A program made the position numbers and the translations under genes. DNA of 64,000 bases from Mycolicibacterium nivoides (GTDB lineage: Bacteria; Actinomycetota; Actinomycetes; Mycobacteriales; Mycobacteriaceae): assembly GCF_003855255.1 (NCBI RefSeq), contig NZ_CP034072.1, positions 1,786,240 through 1,850,239 of the forward strand, in the 5' to 3' direction. How positions within the stretch are numbered: the stretch's first letter is position 1; each line of letters opens with the position of its first letter. Positions 1 through 9,251 of this stretch are shown one piece after another. A model generated the notes under the pieces. The model was not told the DNA's origin. It did not search any database and saw only the letters and a program-made list of their open reading frames with translations.

Positions 1-1193
1 CCTCCCAGATCTACGGGACCACACCGGCATTCGCCAGCGCCCTGCGCGCGCCCGAGCACGGCAAGCTGCGAATCGACGACTCGGGCCTGCCGCCACCCGA
101 GGTCGAGGCGACCGCGGACCTGACCGGCACCGCGGGAAACTTCTGGGTGGGCCTGGCCCTGCTGCACTCACTGTTCATGCGTGAGCACAACGCCATCTGC
201 GACCACCTGGCCCGGGCGTACCCCTACCTGACCGGCCAACAGCTCTACGACAAGGCACGCCTGGTCAATTCCGCATTGATGGCCAAGATCCACACCGTCG
301 ACTGGACGCCGGCGATCATCGCGCACCCGACAACGGTGACGGCCATGCGCGTCAACTGGTTCGGGCTGCTCGGCGAGCGGTTGGGCCCCCGATTCCGACG
401 AAGCTGCGGACTCATCAGCACCAGTCCGCTGCTGCACGGCATCCCCGGCTCGCCCACCACACATCACGGCGTGCCGTACTCGTTGACCGAGGAGTTCGTC
501 GCGGTGTACCGGATGCACCCGCTGATTCCCGACGAGTTCACCTTCCGCTCGCTGGCCGACGACAGTGTCACCGCACAGCACGAGCTACCCGAATTGTCGG
601 TGCTCAATGTGCGTGCCCGGCTGGCCGAAAGCCCCATGGCGGACCTGTTGTACTCCTTCGGTCGCGCCCATCCCGGGGCGTTGTCGCTGCACAACTTCCC
701 GCGGCACCTGCAGCACATGCATCGCGTCGACGGCACGCTGATGGATCTGGCCACCATCGACCTGATCCGATGCCGGGAACGGGGCGTGCCGCGCTACAAC
801 GAGTTCCGGGAGCTGTTCCGGCTCAAGCGGGTCAAGACGTTCGAGGAACTGACCGGTGAGACCGCGCTGGCGGCCGAGCTGCGCGAGGTCTACGACGACG
901 ACGTCGATCTCGTCGACCTGGTGATCGGACTGTACGCCGAGCCCAAACCACCCGGATTCGGCTTCAGCGACACCGCATTCCGGGTCTTCATCCTGATGGC
1001 CACCCGCCGGCTGGAAAGCGACCGCTTCTTCACCAGCGACTTCCGTGAGGAGACCTACACCGTGGCCGGCATGAAGTGGGTCCGGGACAACGACATGCGC
1101 TCGGTGTTGTTGCGCCACTTCCCCGAGCTGACGCCGGCCCTGGCCGGTGTGACCAACCCGTTCGCCCCTTGGAACGTCGTAGTCCCCCGCTGA
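1..1193 (+). CDS. heme dioxygenase/peroxidase, alpha-DOX/cyclooxygenase type (5' truncated)
   Basis: The reading frame is open from the first bases (SQIYG at position 3 onward), so the N-terminus lies outside the window; about 397 residues remain. HSLFMREHN (from about position 165) and VYRMHPLIPDEF (from about 504) match the animal-peroxidase/alpha-dioxygenase/cyclooxygenase superfamily. In that family the Tyr of YRMH is the radical-forming residue and the His three residues on is the proximal heme ligand; both are present. Such enzymes oxygenate fatty acids to hydroperoxides. The distal-His region is missing with the N-terminus, so activity cannot be fully judged. The next gene starts 17 bases downstream and encodes a second heme protein, which suggests a joint pathway. 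A plain peroxidase is the alternative. Confidence 0.85.
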   Translation, partial: SQIYGTTPAFASALRAPEHGKLRIDDSGLPPPEVEATADLTGTAGNFWVGLALLHSLFMREHNAICDHLARAYPYLTGQQLYDKARLVNSALMAKIHTVDWTPAIIAHPTTVTAMRVNWFGLLGERLGPRFRRSCGLISTSPLLHGIPGSPTTHHGVPYSLTEEFVAVYRMHPLIPDEFTFRSLADDSVTAQHELPELSVLNVRARLAESPMADLLYSFGRAHPGALSLHNFPRHLQHMHRVDGTLMDLATIDLIRCRERGVPRYNEFRELFRLKRVKTFEELTGETALAAELREVYDDDVDLVDLVIGLYAEPKPPGFGFSDTAFRVFILMATRRLESDRFFTSDFREETYTVAGMKWVRDNDMRSVLLRHFPELTPALAGVTNPFAPWNVVVPR

Positions 1194-1210
1194 ATCAGAA
1201 AGGCATCCGT

Positions 1211-2341
1211 ATGACCGAAGCCATGGCCCCCGCCGACGTACGTCGCATCGCCGCAAGCCTCGACCCGGTTCGTTACCGCGACGATCTCGAGCAACCCAAG
1301 CCCGGCGAGGCCAAGGACATCGAGAAGATCGTGAAGGCACTGCGCAAGAACAACGAACGGGCCTACAAGAAGTTCAAGCACGGCCTCCGTGACGCCCATG
1401 CCAAGAGCCACGCCATCCTGCGCGGCGAGCTCATCGTCAATCCGGACCTACCCGAGGTGCTCGCCCAGGGAGTGTTCGCCTCCGAGCGCAGCTTCCCGGT
1501 CATCGCCCGCATCTCGACCACCTCCGGGGTACTGCGCAGCGACAAGAACCGCGGCGTACGCGGACTCGGCATCAAGGCCATCGGCGTGCACGGCGAGCGC
1601 GCGATGAAGGACCCGCAGGACGCACGGAACGTCACGCAGGACTTCGTGCTGGTCACGCACGAAGAATTCCTGTTCGCCGACGCTCACGCGTACCGCAAGC
1701 TGGGGATGCTGAGCGCCACCCTGCTGGCCCGGCTGTCCGACGGCTCGATGTGGGCAGTCAGCGAACTGCTCGGCGCACTCAAGAAGATCCGCCTGCCGAT
1801 ACCGGAGAATCTGGCCGTGTTCGCCGCGCCCAACCGCCCCATCCTGGGCGAGACCTTCTACTCCTCCGCCCCGATCCGGTACGGCGACTACGTGGCCCGT
1901 TTCAAATACGAGCCGACCTCACCGGAGGTCAAAGTGCTTGCCGATCAGACCCTTCCGCGCAACCCCGGCCAGGACGAGCACCGCGACCTGATCATGGCGT
2001 TCTTCGAAAAGCACTCCGCGGAGTACACATTCAGCGTGCAACTGTGTCTCGACAAGGACAAGATGCCGATCGAGGACGCCACCAAGCCCTGGAAATCATC
2101 CCCGTACCTGCCGGTGGCCAAGGTGGTGTTCCCCAAGCAGAACCCGTACAGCGCACTGCGCCGCGCCTATGGCGACGACGTGCTGTCCTTCAACTCATGG
2201 CGAGGCCTCGAGGCACACCGGCCCCTGGGATCCATCAACCGGCTGAAGCTCAAGGTGTACGAGGCATCGAGCGACTTCCGGCACAAGATGAACCACATCG
2301 CCCGGCACGAGCCCTCCGACATCGCCGAACTTCCGGACTGA
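1211..2341 (+). CDS. catalase-like heme protein (catalase-related hydroperoxide-metabolising family)
   Basis: This 376-residue protein is much shorter than true catalases (about 480 or more). The ATG at 1211 follows an AGAAAGG ribosome site at about 1196. Residues 95-130 (FPVIARISTTSG then NRGVRGLGIKAIG) align by eye with the catalase core FPVFVRFSTV...RDVRGFAVKF, and a His in SHAILRGELIV sits where the distal His belongs. The C-terminal SFNSWRGLEAHRPLG and NRLKLKVYEASSDFR resemble short catalase-family and allene-oxide-synthase-like proteins rather than the classical R-x-x-x-Y heme-ligand motif. With the upstream dioxygenase it may convert fatty-acid hydroperoxides. The proximal Tyr is not confidently placed. 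A mini-catalase or organic peroxidase remains possible. Confidence 0.75.
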   Translation: MTEAMAPADVRRIAASLDPVRYRDDLEQPKPGEAKDIEKIVKALRKNNERAYKKFKHGLRDAHAKSHAILRGELIVNPDLPEVLAQGVFASERSFPVIARISTTSGVLRSDKNRGVRGLGIKAIGVHGERAMKDPQDARNVTQDFVLVTHEEFLFADAHAYRKLGMLSATLLARLSDGSMWAVSELLGALKKIRLPIPENLAVFAAPNRPILGETFYSSAPIRYGDYVARFKYEPTSPEVKVLADQTLPRNPGQDEHRDLIMAFFEKHSAEYTFSVQLCLDKDKMPIEDATKPWKSSPYLPVAKVVFPKQNPYSALRRAYGDDVLSFNSWRGLEAHRPLGSINRLKLKVYEASSDFRHKMNHIARHEPSDIAELPD

Positions 2342-2448
2342 CCCCAGCGAACGGGAAATACTTGCAATGGGAAGAACATTCGCCGCCACCCCCGACAAAC
2401 ACCCCCCCATCGACCCCCTGTTCGGCAGCGTTCCGGCCCCGGTGCCCC

Positions 2449-2462
2449 TAGACTCAGGATTC
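2449..2462 (+). promoter_or_regulatory. candidate -10 box just ahead of the LuxR-type regulator
   Basis: TAGACT at 2449-2454 fits the mycobacterial TANNNT -10 element, and the ATG at 2463 lies 8 bases beyond it. This is the arrangement of a leaderless or very short-leader transcript and supports 2463 over the upstream ATG at 2367. It also suggests that the regulator can be expressed apart from the two heme-protein genes. Confidence 0.4.
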
Positions 2463-5063
2463 ATGCCTGGTCAGTGGCAGCTTTTGGACCGGCCCGCCGA
2501 GCACGAGGCCATTCGGGCCGCCCTCAGCGGGACGGACAGCTGCGGCGTCGTCCTCGTCGGAGCCGCGGGAGTCGGCAAGACCACGTTGGCGCGCACCGTC
2601 ACCGCATCGTTGAGCCGCAAGGTGCACTGGACGGCATGCACCGAGTCGTCTCGGAGCATCCCGCTCGGCGCGTTCGCCCACTGGGTGTCGTCGTCGGGAT
2701 CGCGAGACCCGATTGCCCTCATCGGATCCGCACGCGAATCCCTTGTGGCCGATGGTGACACCATCGTCGGAATCGACGATGCGCATCTGCTGGACCAGTT
2801 GTCGGCGACACTGCTGCACCAGATCGCCGTGGAACGCTCCGGCCACGTGGTCGCCACCGTGCGCACCGGCGAGCCGGTACCCGACGCGGTCACCTCGCTG
2901 TGGAAAGACGGCTACCTCCAGCGCTTCGAACTCAGCCCGTTCACCAAGCAGCAGAGCATCGCCCTCATCGAAACCGTGCTCGGCGGAACCCTGGAAGGGC
3001 TCAGCGCCGACGTGATGTGGGAGACCTCGGGCGGCAACCCGCTGTTCCTGCGCAACATGGTCGAGGGCGCGGTCGACGCGGGCACGTTGACCAAGGTCAA
3101 CGGAGTGTGGCAGTTCCGCGGGCCCACCGTCATTCCGTCCGGGCTGGTCGAACTGCTCGACGAGCGGCTGGCGCACGCCGGTGAGGATGTGCTGCACGCG
3201 CTGAAACTGCTGGCACTGTGCGAACCCCTGGACATCGATGCCCTGGCCGAATTGGCCGGAGAGGACGCGGTGGATGCGGCCGAGATGCGCGGCCTGATCC
3301 GGATCGTCGCCGACGACGGTCAGATCAACGTTCGTTTCAGCCACCCGCTGTTCGGCGAGGCGGTGCGCCGGCGGGTCGGCACCGCGTCGGCCCGCAAGTT
3401 GCGCGGCCGGATCGCCAAGATCCTGCACGAACGCAACCTCGACTCGCCCGCCAGCCGAATCAAGTTGGCCGAGTTGGCCATCGAGAGCGACCAGGGCACC
3501 GACATCGAACTGCTGATCACGGCCGCCAAGGACGCGGTGTTCCTGTCCAACCTTCCGCTCGGCGAGAAACTGGCCCGTGCGGCCTTCGCCCACGGCGGTG
3601 GCCTGAGCGCAGCCGCACTGCTGTCCCGGGCACTGTTGTGGCAGGGCCACCCGGTACAGGCCGACGCCATCCTCGAGCAGTTCTCCCCTGCCGACCTCAA
3701 CGAGATGGAGCTCGTGCAGTGGGGCATTCCCCGGCTGTCCAACCTCTTCTGGTCCATGGGCGATGTGGCGCGCGCGGATCAGGTGCTGGCGCTCCTGCGG
3801 GAGCGGGTCACCCATCCCATCCTGAAGCTGATCGTCGATGCGACCGGAGCGGGCATGGCCGTTCACCGGAACAAGATCCCCGAGGGGCTGGAGATAGCCG
3901 AACGGGTGCTGGCAAACCCTGAGGCGCCCCGGCAGGCCGTGGATTTCGCGGCGTTCGCATCCGGCCTGTCGATGCCGTTGATCGGTCGCGGCAACGATTT
4001 CCTGCCGATCGCATCGCGGTGCCGCGCCGAGCGCAAGACCACCGACGGCATGGTCCGGATCATGGTGTTCTACGGCGAGGTGCTGGCCCTGGCCTACACC
4101 GGCCGGCTGGATCTGGCCCAGCAGCGGGCCACCGAGTACGCCGAGTTCTCCTCGGCCGGCCAGTTCGCCGGCTGGGCCATCGCCAAGATCATGGAAGGCG
4201 TGGCGGCCACGCACAGCGGTCGCTTCCGTGACGCCATCCTGGCGATCGAACAGGCCCTGGCCGCACTCAACGCCGAGAGCTCCCTGCCCTGGCAGCTGCC
4301 CGGCCGGTTGCTGCTGGCCCGCGCCTACGCCGGGGTGGGCAACCCCGCCGAGGCAGAGCGGGTACTCGACGACGCCAAGGAGCACTCGGGTGAGTTCATG
4401 GCGCTGCACGAGCCCCTTCGGATGCTCGCCAAGGCCTGGCTGGCCGCCGCCAAAGGCGGGCACCGGTCGGCCATCGACCAGGCCAGGGCGGCCGCCGATG
4501 CGGCGCACTCGTCAGGCCAGTTCGCGGTCGAGGCCGAGGCTCTGCACAGCGCGGCACGCTTCGGCGACCGCAGCGTAACCCGTCGTCTGCAGGACCTGGT
4601 CGAGCGGACGGACGGTCCACTGCCCGCCCTGTACGCCCGGCACGCCGCAGCCGTGGCCGCCGCCGACCCAGTCGAACTGGACAAGGTGGCCACCGCCTTC
4701 GAGGAAGCCGGCTTGCTGCTGTCTGCCGCCGACTCGGCCGCCCAGGCGGTGCCCCTGCACGACAAGGCCGGGCATCGCCGCAACAGCACCGAATCCGCCG
4801 CTCACGCACTGCAATTGGCGTCGAAGTGCGGTGGTGCCGCCACCCCGGCGATTCGATCGGCCGCCCGCCCACTGCCGGTGACGGCGCGCGAACGCGAGGT
4901 GGCCGGGCTGGTCGCCCAGGGGCTGTCGAACCGCGACATCGCCGAACGGCTGACCGTCTCGGTCCGCACCGTGGAGGGTCACATCTACCGGGCCTGCATC
5001 AAGCTTGGTGTGGCCGACCGTGATGAGCTCGCCAAGATCGTGTGGAACGACTTGGCTCAATGA
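2463..5063 (+). CDS. large ATPase-type LuxR family transcriptional regulator (LAL/MalT-like)
   Basis: The protein has 866 residues from the chosen start; an in-frame ATG at 2367 would add 32. The N-terminal AAA/STAND domain has a Walker A (GAAGVGKTT, about residues 33-41) and a Walker B (TIVGIDDAH, about 100-108). A long alpha-helical TPR-like middle follows. A C-terminal LuxR helix-turn-helix (LTAREREV-like start, then GLSNRDIAERL and SVRTVEGHI, about residues 800-860) binds DNA. LAL regulators couple ligand and ATP binding to activation. It starts 121 bases after the catalase-like gene on the same strand, so control of the heme-protein pair is a reasonable inference. The gene converges on nasN with only 7 bases between stops. 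Confidence 0.9.
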   Translation: MPGQWQLLDRPAEHEAIRAALSGTDSCGVVLVGAAGVGKTTLARTVTASLSRKVHWTACTESSRSIPLGAFAHWVSSSGSRDPIALIGSARESLVADGDTIVGIDDAHLLDQLSATLLHQIAVERSGHVVATVRTGEPVPDAVTSLWKDGYLQRFELSPFTKQQSIALIETVLGGTLEGLSADVMWETSGGNPLFLRNMVEGAVDAGTLTKVNGVWQFRGPTVIPSGLVELLDERLAHAGEDVLHALKLLALCEPLDIDALAELAGEDAVDAAEMRGLIRIVADDGQINVRFSHPLFGEAVRRRVGTASARKLRGRIAKILHERNLDSPASRIKLAELAIESDQGTDIELLITAAKDAVFLSNLPLGEKLARAAFAHGGGLSAAALLSRALLWQGHPVQADAILEQFSPADLNEMELVQWGIPRLSNLFWSMGDVARADQVLALLRERVTHPILKLIVDATGAGMAVHRNKIPEGLEIAERVLANPEAPRQAVDFAAFASGLSMPLIGRGNDFLPIASRCRAERKTTDGMVRIMVFYGEVLALAYTGRLDLAQQRATEYAEFSSAGQFAGWAIAKIMEGVAATHSGRFRDAILAIEQALAALNAESSLPWQLPGRLLLARAYAGVGNPAEAERVLDDAKEHSGEFMALHEPLRMLAKAWLAAAKGGHRSAIDQARAAADAAHSSGQFAVEAEALHSAARFGDRSVTRRLQDLVERTDGPLPALYARHAAAVAAADPVELDKVATAFEEAGLLLSAADSAAQAVPLHDKAGHRRNSTESAAHALQLASKCGGAATPAIRSAARPLPVTAREREVAGLVAQGLSNRDIAERLTVSVRTVEGHIYRACIKLGVADRDELAKIVWNDLAQ

Positions 5064-5070
5064 CGCGAGC

Positions 5071-8000
5071 TCAGTAGACGTCGCGCACGTACCGCTTCTG
5101 GGCCACCAGTTCCCGTTTGTAGTCGCGCGCGGCGTCCTCGGACATCCCGCCGTGGATGCGCAGGATCGTGGTCAGCGTCGTGTCCACGTCCTTGGCCATC
5201 CGGGAGGCGTCACCACAGACGTAGAAGTGGGCGCCGTCGTCCAGCCAGCGCCACACCTCGGCACCGCGGTCGAGCATCTTGTGCTGCACGTACACCCGGT
5301 CGGCCTGATCGCGGGAGAACGCCAGGTCCAGCCGGCTTAAGAACCCATCAGCAGCCATCTCCTCAAACTCGTCGCGATAGTAGAAGTTCTCGCTGCGGTG
5401 CTGATCACCGAAGAACAACCAGTTGCGGCCGCCGTGCCCCAGCGCCCGGCGCTCCTGCAGGAATCCCCGGAAGGGCGCCACGCCGGTGCCCGGGCCGACC
5501 ATGATCATCGGCGTGCCCGCATCCTCTGGCGGCCGGAAATGCGGTGAGCGTTGCACAAACACCGGCGCGGCAGCGGCCCGGTCTGCCAGGAAGGTGGAAC
5601 ACACCCCGCCCCTGGCCGAGCCGCCGGCCCCGCGGTAGCGCACCACCGACACCGTCAGCTGGACCTCGTGCGGGCTGACCAGCGGGCTCGACGCGATCGA
5701 GTAGTTGCGCGGGGTCAATCGGACCAGGACCTCTTGCCACTGTTCGGGTTCGGCGCGCACCGCGAACTCGCTCACGACGTCGAGACCGTTGCGGTTACGC
5801 AGCCAATTGCTGCGCCGCTCACCCGAATTACGCAAGATCTTGGCCGCGGACTTGTCGGCGCAGGAGTCCGCGACGAACCGCAGCAGGTCCGGCGTCACCC
5901 GGCAGATGTCGTAGGAAGCGATGAGGGCATCGCGCAGCGACTGCTCGACACCGTCGACCTCGATCACCGAGTCAGGGTTGAGCGCGGTGGCCGCAAGCCA
6001 GGAGTCGACCATAGCCGGATCGTTGCTGGCATAGACACCCAGTGAGTCACCGACCGAATAGCTCACGTCGTACTCGGAGATGTCGAAGCCGAACTGGCGG
6101 ACCTCCTTGGCCGCGCTCGCCGTCGTCAGCAGGTCGTTGCGCGCCAGCACGGCCAGAATCGGCTTGGCCCTGGTGAATTCGTCGGGTTCGGTGGGGATGA
6201 CGGTGCGGGTGCCGCCGCCGGCGATGGCAGGGACCGGCGTGGCTCCGGTGAGCGCCGTGGTGACCGAATCGACCCAGCGTCGCAACGGCTCGTCGTCGTA
6301 GGCCTCGCAGTCGGCGCGCTCGAGCAGCTTGGTGGCACCCAGATCGGCCAGCCGCTGGTCCAGGGATTTCGCATGCCCGCAGAAGTTGTCGTAGGACTTG
6401 TCACCGATGCCGAGCACCGCATAGCGAACCCCGTGCAACTGCGGGGCGTCCCGGGCCTGCAGCCGGCTCCAGAAGTCGGCGCCGTTGTCCGGTGGGCCAC
6501 CATCGCCGAAAGTACTGGTGACCACCAGGATGTCGCGTGCGGCGGCCAGGTCGGCCAGCGCGAGGTCATCCATGTTGACCAACGACGCACCGTCGATGCG
6601 GCCCGCCAGCCCGGCCGCGAACTCCTCGGCGGTGCCGGTCTGTGAAGCCCACAACACCAGCGGCCCGCCTGGCACCGAAAGCTCGCTCGGCACGCCGTCG
6701 CCGGCCCGCGAGTAGCGTCCGGCCAGCACCCCGTCCACCCAGAGCCGCACCTTGTTACTGATCGGCGCCACGTCCGGAAGTACCGGCACTCCCGCCGGAT
6801 CTTGCGGAAGGCCGGTGAAAAATCCGGCCAGGTAGATCTTTTCGTCCTGGCTCAGGGCCGGCTTGTGCGCGGCACTCAATCCCATTTCCGCGGCCAGCGA
6901 ATGCAGCGCCGGCGTGCCGTCGACCGACCGGACCGGACGCAGGCTGACCGCGCATACCTTGAACTCAGGCTGTAACGAGTCCGGGTCGACGGCGTCGTTG
7001 GTCACGGCGTTCACGGTCAGGTACTCACCGTGTTCGTCGTTCCAGTGAAACGGCGCAAAGCAGTTGCCGGGCCGCACCCGGTCCGACAGCACCGCGGGGA
7101 GCACCGCGCGCCCCCGCCGGGACGTCAACTCGACCGGTTGCCCCTCCACGATGTCGAGTTCCAGGGCGTCCAGCGGGTGGATTTCGACGAACGGCGCGGG
7201 GTTGAGCTTGTTGAGCTTGTCCACCTTGCCGGTCTTGGTCATGGTGTGCCATTGATGTTGCAGCCGACCGGTGTTGAGCACCATCGGATAGTCGTCATCG
7301 GGCAGTTCCGCGGCATCCATGTGCGGCCGGACGTGGAAGACGGCCCGCCGCGACGGCGTCGCGAAGGCCAGCCGGGGCCGGTGGCCGTCGGCGTCGACGA
7401 ACAGCTCCTGGCTGATGCCGTCGTTGAGGTAGCGGATCGGGTGCCGGTCGTCCTCCCCACCGGGGCCGTCGACCGGTGGAACCGGCCACTGCAGAGGGCT
7501 CTGGCGCAGCCTCTCGTAATCGGCGCCGCGCAAGTCATATCCGGTCTTCGGGTTGGCGAACTCGCGGATCTCGGCGAAAATCTCTTCTGCGGACTGGTAA
7601 TCGAAGTGTTCGGCGAACCCCAGATGCGCGGCCACCTGGCAGATCAGCTGCCAGTCCGGCCGGGCCTGCCCCAGCGGGGCGACCGACGGAGACAACAGCG
7701 TCAGGTTTCGTTCCGAATTGACCATGACGCCTTCGGATTCCGCCCACAACGCGGCGGGCAGCAGGATGTCCGCGTAGTGATTTGTGGCCGTGGACCGGTA
7801 GGCATCCTGGACGACGACCAGCTCGGCGGCCTCCAGACCGTTGATCACCGTCTTGCGGTTGGCCACGCTGGCAACGGGATTCGTGCAGATGATCCAGCAG
7901 GCCTTGATCAAGCCCTGCTCCATCTGCTCGAACATGCCGATGGTGCCGGGACCGACCTCGGAGCGGATGGTGCCGGGCGCAAGCCCCCACCGGGTTTCGA

Positions 8001-9132
8001 CGAACGCCCGGTCATCGGCTGCGAATACCGCCCGCTGGCCGGGCAGACCCGGCCCCATGTACCCCATTTCACGGCCGCCCATGGCGTTGGGCTGACCGGT
8101 CAACGACATCGGCCCGCTGCCCGGGCGGCAGATGGCGCCGGTGGCCAGGTGCAGATTACAGATCGCGTTGGTGTTCCAGGTGCCGTGCGTGCTCTGGTTG
8201 AGCCCCATGGTCCAGCAACTCATCCACTCCCCTGCCTCGGCGATCATCGCTGCGGCAGTGCGGATGTCGGACTCGGGGATTCCGGTGATGTCGGCGACCC
8301 GGTCCGGTGGGTAGTCGGTCAGGAACTCCGGCATCGCCTCCCAGCCCGCGGTGTGCTCGGCGATGAACTCATGGTCGATGTCGCCGCTCTCCACCAACAG
8401 GTGCAGCAGGCCGTTGAGCAGGGCCAGATCGGTTCCCGGTTTGATCTGCAGGAACAGGTCGGCACGTTCGGCGGTCGCGTTCCGCCGCGGGTCCACCACG
8501 ATCAGCTTGGCGCCGGCCTTGAGCCGATCGGCCATGCGCAGGAACAGGATCGGATGGCAGTCGGCCATGTTGGCACCGGTGACGAAGAACAGGTCGGCCC
8601 GGTCGAAGTCGGTGTAGGAGCCCGGCGGCCCGTCGGAGCCGAGCGACTGTTTGAACCCGGTCCCCGCACTCGCCATGCACAACCGGGAATTCGACTCGAT
8701 GTGCACGGTACGCAGGAAACCCTTGGCGAGCTTGGTGGCCAGGTACTGCGCCTCCAGCGTCATCTGTCCGGACACATACAGGGCGACGGCGTCGGGGCCG
8801 TGCTCGTCGACGATGGCCCGCAGCCGGCGCCCCGCCTCGGCTACCGCGCCGTCCACCGGTCTCGGCAGCAGTTCATCGGCACGCGTGGGCCGCAGCAAAG
8901 CTGACGTGAGCCGGTCGTCGTCGGCGGCCATCATCTCGGCTTGCATCGCCCCCTTGGTGCACAGCCGGCCGAAATTCGTGGGGTGCAGCTTGTCGCCGCT
9001 CACCCGGGCGATCACCGTGCGGCCGTCATCGACCCTGGTAGTGACCTCGATACCGCAGCCGACGCCACAGTACGAACACGCAGTCCGGTGTGTCGTGTCC
9101 GGAACCGAACCCGGAGCCGCGCCGTCCGCCAT
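5071..9132 (-). CDS. nasN: single-chain assimilatory nitrate reductase with fused CysJ-like flavoprotein reductase
   Basis: This 1353-residue protein joins a molybdopterin nitrate reductase to its own electron donor. C19, C22, C26 and C58 form an N-terminal [4Fe-4S] site, and C152 in NSRLCMASAG occupies the Mo-ligand position of NasA/NapA enzymes. About residues 810-950 are flavodoxin-like (ASQTGTAEEF). The C-terminus is a CPR/CysJ-type FAD-NADPH module (RNYSIASSP, GPGTGVAPFRGF, FYVCGDASRMAKDV, ending RYVRDVY). It should reduce nitrate to nitrite in the cytoplasm with NADPH. From memory, the M. smegmatis gene at this locus is called NasN; the symbol rests on that. No nitrite reductase, transporter or nitrate regulator gene is adjacent. 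The start is ATG after a G-rich stretch. Confidence 0.92.
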   Translation of the reverse strand: MADGAAPGSVPDTTHRTACSYCGVGCGIEVTTRVDDGRTVIARVSGDKLHPTNFGRLCTKGAMQAEMMAADDDRLTSALLRPTRADELLPRPVDGAVAEAGRRLRAIVDEHGPDAVALYVSGQMTLEAQYLATKLAKGFLRTVHIESNSRLCMASAGTGFKQSLGSDGPPGSYTDFDRADLFFVTGANMADCHPILFLRMADRLKAGAKLIVVDPRRNATAERADLFLQIKPGTDLALLNGLLHLLVESGDIDHEFIAEHTAGWEAMPEFLTDYPPDRVADITGIPESDIRTAAAMIAEAGEWMSCWTMGLNQSTHGTWNTNAICNLHLATGAICRPGSGPMSLTGQPNAMGGREMGYMGPGLPGQRAVFAADDRAFVETRWGLAPGTIRSEVGPGTIGMFEQMEQGLIKACWIICTNPVASVANRKTVINGLEAAELVVVQDAYRSTATNHYADILLPAALWAESEGVMVNSERNLTLLSPSVAPLGQARPDWQLICQVAAHLGFAEHFDYQSAEEIFAEIREFANPKTGYDLRGADYERLRQSPLQWPVPPVDGPGGEDDRHPIRYLNDGISQELFVDADGHRPRLAFATPSRRAVFHVRPHMDAAELPDDDYPMVLNTGRLQHQWHTMTKTGKVDKLNKLNPAPFVEIHPLDALELDIVEGQPVELTSRRGRAVLPAVLSDRVRPGNCFAPFHWNDEHGEYLTVNAVTNDAVDPDSLQPEFKVCAVSLRPVRSVDGTPALHSLAAEMGLSAAHKPALSQDEKIYLAGFFTGLPQDPAGVPVLPDVAPISNKVRLWVDGVLAGRYSRAGDGVPSELSVPGGPLVLWASQTGTAEEFAAGLAGRIDGASLVNMDDLALADLAAARDILVVTSTFGDGGPPDNGADFWSRLQARDAPQLHGVRYAVLGIGDKSYDNFCGHAKSLDQRLADLGATKLLERADCEAYDDEPLRRWVDSVTTALTGATPVPAIAGGGTRTVIPTEPDEFTRAKPILAVLARNDLLTTASAAKEVRQFGFDISEYDVSYSVGDSLGVYASNDPAMVDSWLAATALNPDSVIEVDGVEQSLRDALIASYDICRVTPDLLRFVADSCADKSAAKILRNSGERRSNWLRNRNGLDVVSEFAVRAEPEQWQEVLVRLTPRNYSIASSPLVSPHEVQLTVSVVRYRGAGGSARGGVCSTFLADRAAAAPVFVQRSPHFRPPEDAGTPMIMVGPGTGVAPFRGFLQERRALGHGGRNWLFFGDQHRSENFYYRDEFEEMAADGFLSRLDLAFSRDQADRVYVQHKMLDRGAEVWRWLDDGAHFYVCGDASRMAKDVDTTLTTILRIHGGMSEDAARDYKRELVAQKRYVRDVY

Positions 9133-9251
9133 GCCCCCATCGTGCGGTGAGGGTGTTGTCGGATCTTTCCAGCGACGTTATCGCCACGAAAACTGATCCT
9201 CACCGGGCGAAGATGCGCCGTGTGAGGAGAATAATCCCAGTTCAGACCATG

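Noticed and set aside
11..196. A small minus-strand gene at the left edge
   Set aside because: It is fully antisense to the heme dioxygenase gene, with no independent support.
2454..4508. A 684-codon open frame on the minus strand under the LuxR-type regulator
   Set aside because: Its codons mirror the sense gene's GC-rich third positions, and it shows no domain, no ribosome site and no start in context.
7030..8904. A 624-codon open frame on the plus strand inside nasN
   Set aside because: It is antisense to a well-supported gene, is rich in His, Arg, Gln and Gly as expected for a reversed frame, and shows no motifs.
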